NCBI RefSeq assembly: GCF_010730955.1
Contig: NZ_AP022577.1
Coordinates: 744,001 to 808,000 of the forward strand
Length of the DNA: 64,000 nt
Direction of reading: 5' to 3'
Source: Mycolicibacterium aubagnense
Lineage (GTDB): Bacteria > Actinomycetota > Actinomycetes > Mycobacteriales > Mycobacteriaceae
This document shows positions 60,420 through 64,000 of this stretch, one piece after another (position 1 is the stretch's first letter; every line of letters begins with the position of its first letter). Position numbers and translations under genes: made by a program. The notes below the pieces were generated by a model that was not told the DNA's origin, searched no databases, and saw nothing but the letters and a program-made list of their open reading frames with translations.

Positions 60420-61574
60420 GTGTCCACTCACCTGACCGACGAAGAGGTCATGCTCGTCGCGACCGTCCGCGCGTTCATCGACCGTGACGTCAAGCCCACG
60501 GTGCGCGACGTCGAACATGCCAACGCCTACCCCGAGGCATGGATCGAGCAGATGAAGCAGATCGGCATCTACGGGCTGGCCATCCCCGAGGCATACGGCG
60601 GCTCTCCGGTATCGACGTCGTGCTATGTCGAAGTGACGCAAGAGCTCTCACGTGGCTGGATGAGCCTGGCCGGCGCCATGGGCGGCCACACCGTGGTGGC
60701 CAAGCTGATCGGCATGTTCGGCACCGAGGAGCAGAAGCAGGCGTATCTGCCTCGGATGGCCACCGGCGAACTGCGCGCGACCATGGCCCTGACCGAACCC
60801 GGCGGCGGCTCGGATCTGCAGGCCATGTCGACCATCGCGCGACGGGACGGGACCGACTTGGTGATCAACGGTGCCAAGACCTGGATCAGCAATGCCCGCC
60901 GCAGCGGACTGATCGCGCTGCTGTGCAAGACCGATCCCGCCGCAGAGCCACGGCACAAGGGCATTTCGGTGGTGCTCGTCGAGCATGGCCCCGGCCTGAC
61001 GGTGTCACGCGATCTGCCCAAGTTGGGCTACAAGGGCGTCGAAACCTGCGAGCTGGCGTTCGACGATTACCGCACGCCCGCATCGTCGATACTCGGGGGC
61101 CAACCCGGCAAGGGCTTCGGGCAGATGATGAAAGGTCTTGAGACGGGCCGCATTCAGGTCGCGTCACGTGCGCTCGGCGTGGCTACCGCCGCGCTGGAGG
61201 ATGCGCTGAAATATGCCCAGGAGCGCGAGAGCTTTGGTCAGCCCATCTGGAAGCACCAGTCGGTGGGCAACTACCTGGCGGACATGGCCACCAAGCTGAC
61301 GGCGGCCCGCCAGCTGACGCGGTACGCCGCCGAGCGCTACGACAACGGCGAACGGTGCGACATGGAGGCCGGCATGGCCAAGCTGTTCGCATCCGAGATC
61401 GCGATGGAAATCGCGCTGAACGCCGTCCGAATCCATGGTGGCTACGGCTATTCCACCGAATACGACGTCGAACGCTACTTCCGCGACGCCCCGTTGATGA
61501 TCGTCGGCGAAGGCACCAACGAAATACAACGCAATGTGATCGCAGCGCAATTGGTCGCGCGCGGGGCACTATGA
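60420..61574 (+). CDS. Acyl-CoA dehydrogenase
   Basis: A 384-residue FAD acyl-CoA dehydrogenase for beta-oxidation-type reactions. Typical features are MALTEPGGGSDL, TWISNA, RIQVASRALGVATAALEDALKYAQER, FGQPIWKHQSVGNYLADM and the final MIVGEGTNEIQRNVIA, where the glutamate of GEGT is in the catalytic position. The start is GTG 60420. The stop overlaps the ClC start (ATGA), an unexpected coupling. Chain-length preference cannot be deduced. Confidence 0.92.
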   Translation: MSTHLTDEEVMLVATVRAFIDRDVKPTVRDVEHANAYPEAWIEQMKQIGIYGLAIPEAYGGSPVSTSCYVEVTQELSRGWMSLAGAMGGHTVVAKLIGMFGTEEQKQAYLPRMATGELRATMALTEPGGGSDLQAMSTIARRDGTDLVINGAKTWISNARRSGLIALLCKTDPAAEPRHKGISVVLVEHGPGLTVSRDLPKLGYKGVETCELAFDDYRTPASSILGGQPGKGFGQMMKGLETGRIQVASRALGVATAALEDALKYAQERESFGQPIWKHQSVGNYLADMATKLTAARQLTRYAAERYDNGERCDMEAGMAKLFASEIAMEIALNAVRIHGGYGYSTEYDVERYFRDAPLMIVGEGTNEIQRNVIAAQLVARGAL

Positions 61575-62860
61575 CGACTCCGGAGCGAACGCGGGCCCAG
61601 GTGGTCTGGTTCGTCCTCGCCGCGGCCGTCGTCGGTGCGTTGACCGGGCTGGCCGCGGCCAGCTTCCGGGTGCTCCTCAATTACGCGACGCAGTGGCGCG
61701 CATCGCTGTCGCAGTGGTCCCACGGAAGTTGGTGGGGTCCCATCGTGGTCGTCGCCATCTGCGCCGTGTGCACGGCGGCCGCCGCGTCGTTGGTTCGCCG
61801 GGTCGAACCGCATGCCGAGGGCAGCGGCATCCCCCGCGTCGAGGCCGTGGTCGCCGGCCGCATCGAGCCGGGCCGGTTCAGAATCCTGCCGGTCAAGTAC
61901 ATCGGCGGCCTGCTGGCCCTCGGCTCCGGCCTGGCCCTCGGACGCGAAGGACCGTCGGTGCAGATGGGCGGGTCCATCGCCGTCATTGTCGCCTCGGTGA
62001 CGCGACGTTCCCAGGCTGACCTGCGCATCCTCGCCGCCGCTGGAGCCGCCGCGGGTTTGGCGACCGCGTTCAACGCACCCATTGCCGGTGGGGTGTTCGT
62101 GTTGGAGGAGCTCGTCAAGCGATTCGACCCGCGCACCACGGTGGCCACGCTGGTGGCCTCCGCGTCCGGATTCATGGCTGCCTATCCCTTCGTCCGCTCG
62201 GGCAGCGAATTCCAGGTACCGCCCCTGGCCGATCCCGAGCTGTCGGGGTCCGGGTGGGTGCTCGCTGTCGGCATCCTCGCCGGCGTCCTGGGCGTGCTCT
62301 ACAACAAGGCCATCATGTTCGGTCTCCGCGCCGCCGACACCAGCCGCTGGCCGGCCGAGGTCCGTGCTGCCCTCATCGGCGCCGGAGTCGGGGCGCTGGT
62401 CTGGTACTCCCCTGATCTTGCCGGCGGCGGCGACCTCCTCACCCAGGACGCGCTGCTCGGCCACGGTGCCATCGGGGCCGTCACCGCGGTACTGGTGCTG
62501 CGGTTCGTCCTGGGTGTGGTGTCATATGCCGCGGGTACGCCGGGCGGACTGTTCGCCCCGATGCTCGTCCTCGGCGCTGACGTCGGGTTGATCGTCGGCC
62601 TGATCGCGACACACTTCGCGCCCCATTCCGCGCCCAGCCCGGCCGCGCTCGCCCTCATCGGGATGGCTGCGTTCTTCTCCGCCACAGTCCAGGCACCGGT
62701 GACGGGCCTCATCCTTGCCACCGAACTCACGGGCAGCACGAACCAACTGCCGCCGATGCTCGGTGCCTGCGCGACGGCGCTACTGGTTGCCATCGCTCTG
62801 GGCGCACGCCCGATCTACGACCTGCTCACCGATCGGGCGGCCGCCTCAGTCACAACATGA
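61571..62860 (+). CDS. ClC-family chloride transporter
   Basis: A 429-residue ClC protein. Selectivity and gating motifs are GSGIPRVEAV, GREGPSVQMG with the gating glutamate, and GGLFAPMLVLGA. The LEELVKRF segment keeps the second glutamate that marks proton-coupled exchangers, so it is more likely a Cl-/H+ antiporter than a channel. No CBS domains are fused. It overlaps the acyl-CoA dehydrogenase gene by four bases and meets the SDR gene tail to tail. Confidence 0.9.
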   Translation: MTTPERTRAQVVWFVLAAAVVGALTGLAAASFRVLLNYATQWRASLSQWSHGSWWGPIVVVAICAVCTAAAASLVRRVEPHAEGSGIPRVEAVVAGRIEPGRFRILPVKYIGGLLALGSGLALGREGPSVQMGGSIAVIVASVTRRSQADLRILAAAGAAAGLATAFNAPIAGGVFVLEELVKRFDPRTTVATLVASASGFMAAYPFVRSGSEFQVPPLADPELSGSGWVLAVGILAGVLGVLYNKAIMFGLRAADTSRWPAEVRAALIGAGVGALVWYSPDLAGGGDLLTQDALLGHGAIGAVTAVLVLRFVLGVVSYAAGTPGGLFAPMLVLGADVGLIVGLIATHFAPHSAPSPAALALIGMAAFFSATVQAPVTGLILATELTGSTNQLPPMLGACATALLVAIALGARPIYDLLTDRAAASVTT

Positions 62861-62861
62861 T

Positions 62862-63875
62862 TCAGCGGACGTTGCCGGCGTACCTGCCGGCGAGCCTGCC
62901 CGTCTCGATGAGCCACAGCAGGGTGTCGCGTGCGGTCTCCTCGAAGGGCCGGGCGGGGATGCCGAGTTCCTCAGTGGTGCGGGACGTGTCGAACCGGGTG
63001 TCCCGCACGGCCAGCTCGACAGTCTCGACATCTACGGGCAGGTGCATGCTCTTGGGCAGCATCTTGTTGAACAGTTCGGCGAGCTGACTGAACGGCTTGG
63101 CCACCATCGTGGGCACCGTGACGAACGGCAGCCACCGGCCTGTGATCGTGTGAAGGGTGCCGTGTATGAGGTGGCCGGTCAGGTGATGGCCGGGCACCAC
63201 ATATCGGCGCGGCCCTTTGCCCTTCACCATGCAGGCGGCGACAACATCGGCGGCATCACGAACGTCCACGTAGTGGGCGCCTCCAGCCGGCCAGAAGGGC
63301 AACCAGCCCTTGACGATCCACATGAACAGCTCGGCCTGGGTCCCCACGTACGGATCATGCGGACCCAGCACACCACCGGGATACACCGACACCACGGGCG
63401 CGCCGATCGACTGAAACGTCCGAATCTGTTCCTCTGACTGACGTTTCGACTTCGCGTACGCCAGGTCGACGTCACCCAGCGGCAGATCGAGACCACCGCC
63501 GCCGCGACGGGTGAGGGCCACTGTCGACGAGATGTGCACGATGGGATCGAGGCCACGCTCGACAGCACCGCCGACGACCAATTCCGTTGCGCGCAGGTTG
63601 GTCCGAGTGATCTCGGCGGCCCGGCGAACGTCGAGACTGAATACTGCGGCCGCATGCACGACGGCTTCCACGCCGTCGAGCGCAGCTGCCACGGCATCGG
63701 CGTCGAGCACATCACCGACGACGATGTCGTCGACCGAGACATTTAGCGGCCCAAGCGATATCGGTACCTGCTCAGCCCGGCGAACGAGCATCCGCACGTC
63801 ATGCCCATCACGGATCAAGGCGGCGACGATGTGGCCACCGACGAAGCCGGTCCCCCCGGTCACCAGAACCTTCAT
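62862..63875 (-). CDS. NAD(P)-dependent epimerase/dehydratase (extended SDR)
   Basis: A 337-residue extended SDR. The dinucleotide site is VTGGTGFVGG, with an ISSTVAL strand and the active site YAKSKRQSE (YxxxK). It resembles the dihydroflavonol reductase / 3beta-hydroxysteroid dehydrogenase branch. GGAAGG precedes the ATG at 63875. The stop codon lies two bases from the end of the ClC gene on the other strand. Substrate unknown. Confidence 0.87.
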   Translation of the reverse strand: MKVLVTGGTGFVGGHIVAALIRDGHDVRMLVRRAEQVPISLGPLNVSVDDIVVGDVLDADAVAAALDGVEAVVHAAAVFSLDVRRAAEITRTNLRATELVVGGAVERGLDPIVHISSTVALTRRGGGGLDLPLGDVDLAYAKSKRQSEEQIRTFQSIGAPVVSVYPGGVLGPHDPYVGTQAELFMWIVKGWLPFWPAGGAHYVDVRDAADVVAACMVKGKGPRRYVVPGHHLTGHLIHGTLHTITGRWLPFVTVPTMVAKPFSQLAELFNKMLPKSMHLPVDVETVELAVRDTRFDTSRTTEELGIPARPFEETARDTLLWLIETGRLAGRYAGNVR

Positions 63876-64000
63876 CTTCCGTCCTTCCCAGGGACTCGCC
63901 GGCCATCGTTGGTGTGGCGACACCCCCGACAAGGTCGTTGGGTCGCATCGCCGCACGCACCCTATCCCCGGTCAGCGGTTGTTCGCTGAAAAACGGGGTT

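Noticed and set aside
1..64000. tRNA, rRNA, CRISPR arrays, insertion sequences, prophage
   Set aside because: Reading through the intergenic regions gave no cloverleaf, no regularly spaced repeats, no transposase or integrase, and no terminal inverted repeats.

Overview
The window is high-GC actinobacterial chromosome and almost certainly comes from a fast-growing mycobacterium (Mycolicibacterium type). The left end carries a mycobacterial block in the order known from M. tuberculosis: secA2, the BacA-like transporter (Rv1819c), the flavoprotein Rv1817, the TetR regulator Rv1816, the protease-like Rv1815 and the sterol desaturase Rv1814. ilvG and the PE_PGRS gene found there in M. tuberculosis are missing. 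KstR-type and SigF-type sites, DUF732 and 13E12/HNH proteins, and many short secreted proteins of mycobacterial type support the same assignment. I see no tRNA, rRNA, CRISPR array, insertion sequence or prophage.

Layout. 1-8 kb: SecA2 (partial), vitamin B12/peptide ABC transporter, KstR-box flavoprotein, TetR regulator with two operators, F420-type nitroreductase, secreted serine protease, lectin-LysM protein, sterol desaturase. 8-15.6 kb: MalQ, a small secreted PASTA-like protein, a probable diiron protein translationally coupled to a phthalate-dioxygenase-type reductase, then a tight Ser/Thr kinase - LLM oxidoreductase - SnoaL operon. 15.6-22.4 kb: many small genes (methyltransferase, SGNH hydrolase, DUF732, NTF2-like, SRPBCC, NlpC/P60-like). 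22.4-31 kb: short UvrA paralogue, an NRAMP-family transporter coupled to a PRC-barrel/MgtE_N/CBS protein, and Tex. 31-38 kb: membrane diguanylate cyclase, secreted lipase, degenerate ABC ATPase with a YhgE/Pip partner, flavohaemoglobin.

38-45 kb is a stress segment: a SigF-type sigma factor, a cysteine-rich zinc protein behind a SigF-type promoter, and the three-gene N-acetylglutaminylglutamine amide (NAGGN) osmolyte operon, followed upstream by another small protein with a SigF-type promoter. 45.8-49.3 kb is a two-component module (LuxR-type regulator, two tiny secreted proteins, GAF histidine kinase, stand-alone receiver). 49.3-56.9 kb is the most unusual part: a P450, an FHA protein, a 1032-residue protein joining FHA, a membrane 4Fe-4S module, a 2Fe-2S-like module and an FAD/NAD reductase, and a Ser/Thr kinase. 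57-64 kb is ordinary: a GlcD-like oxidase, small proteins, a 13E12 HNH protein, an acyl-CoA dehydrogenase coupled to a ClC transporter, and an SDR protein.

The most promising leads are the FHA-redox fusion beside its kinase, the NRAMP protein whose metal site looks like that of magnesium-transporting relatives and which is paired with an MgtE-type sensor protein, and the PF10118-type protein that carries a complete diiron ligand pattern and is coupled to its own reductase. All product names rest on reading the translations; no database search was run.
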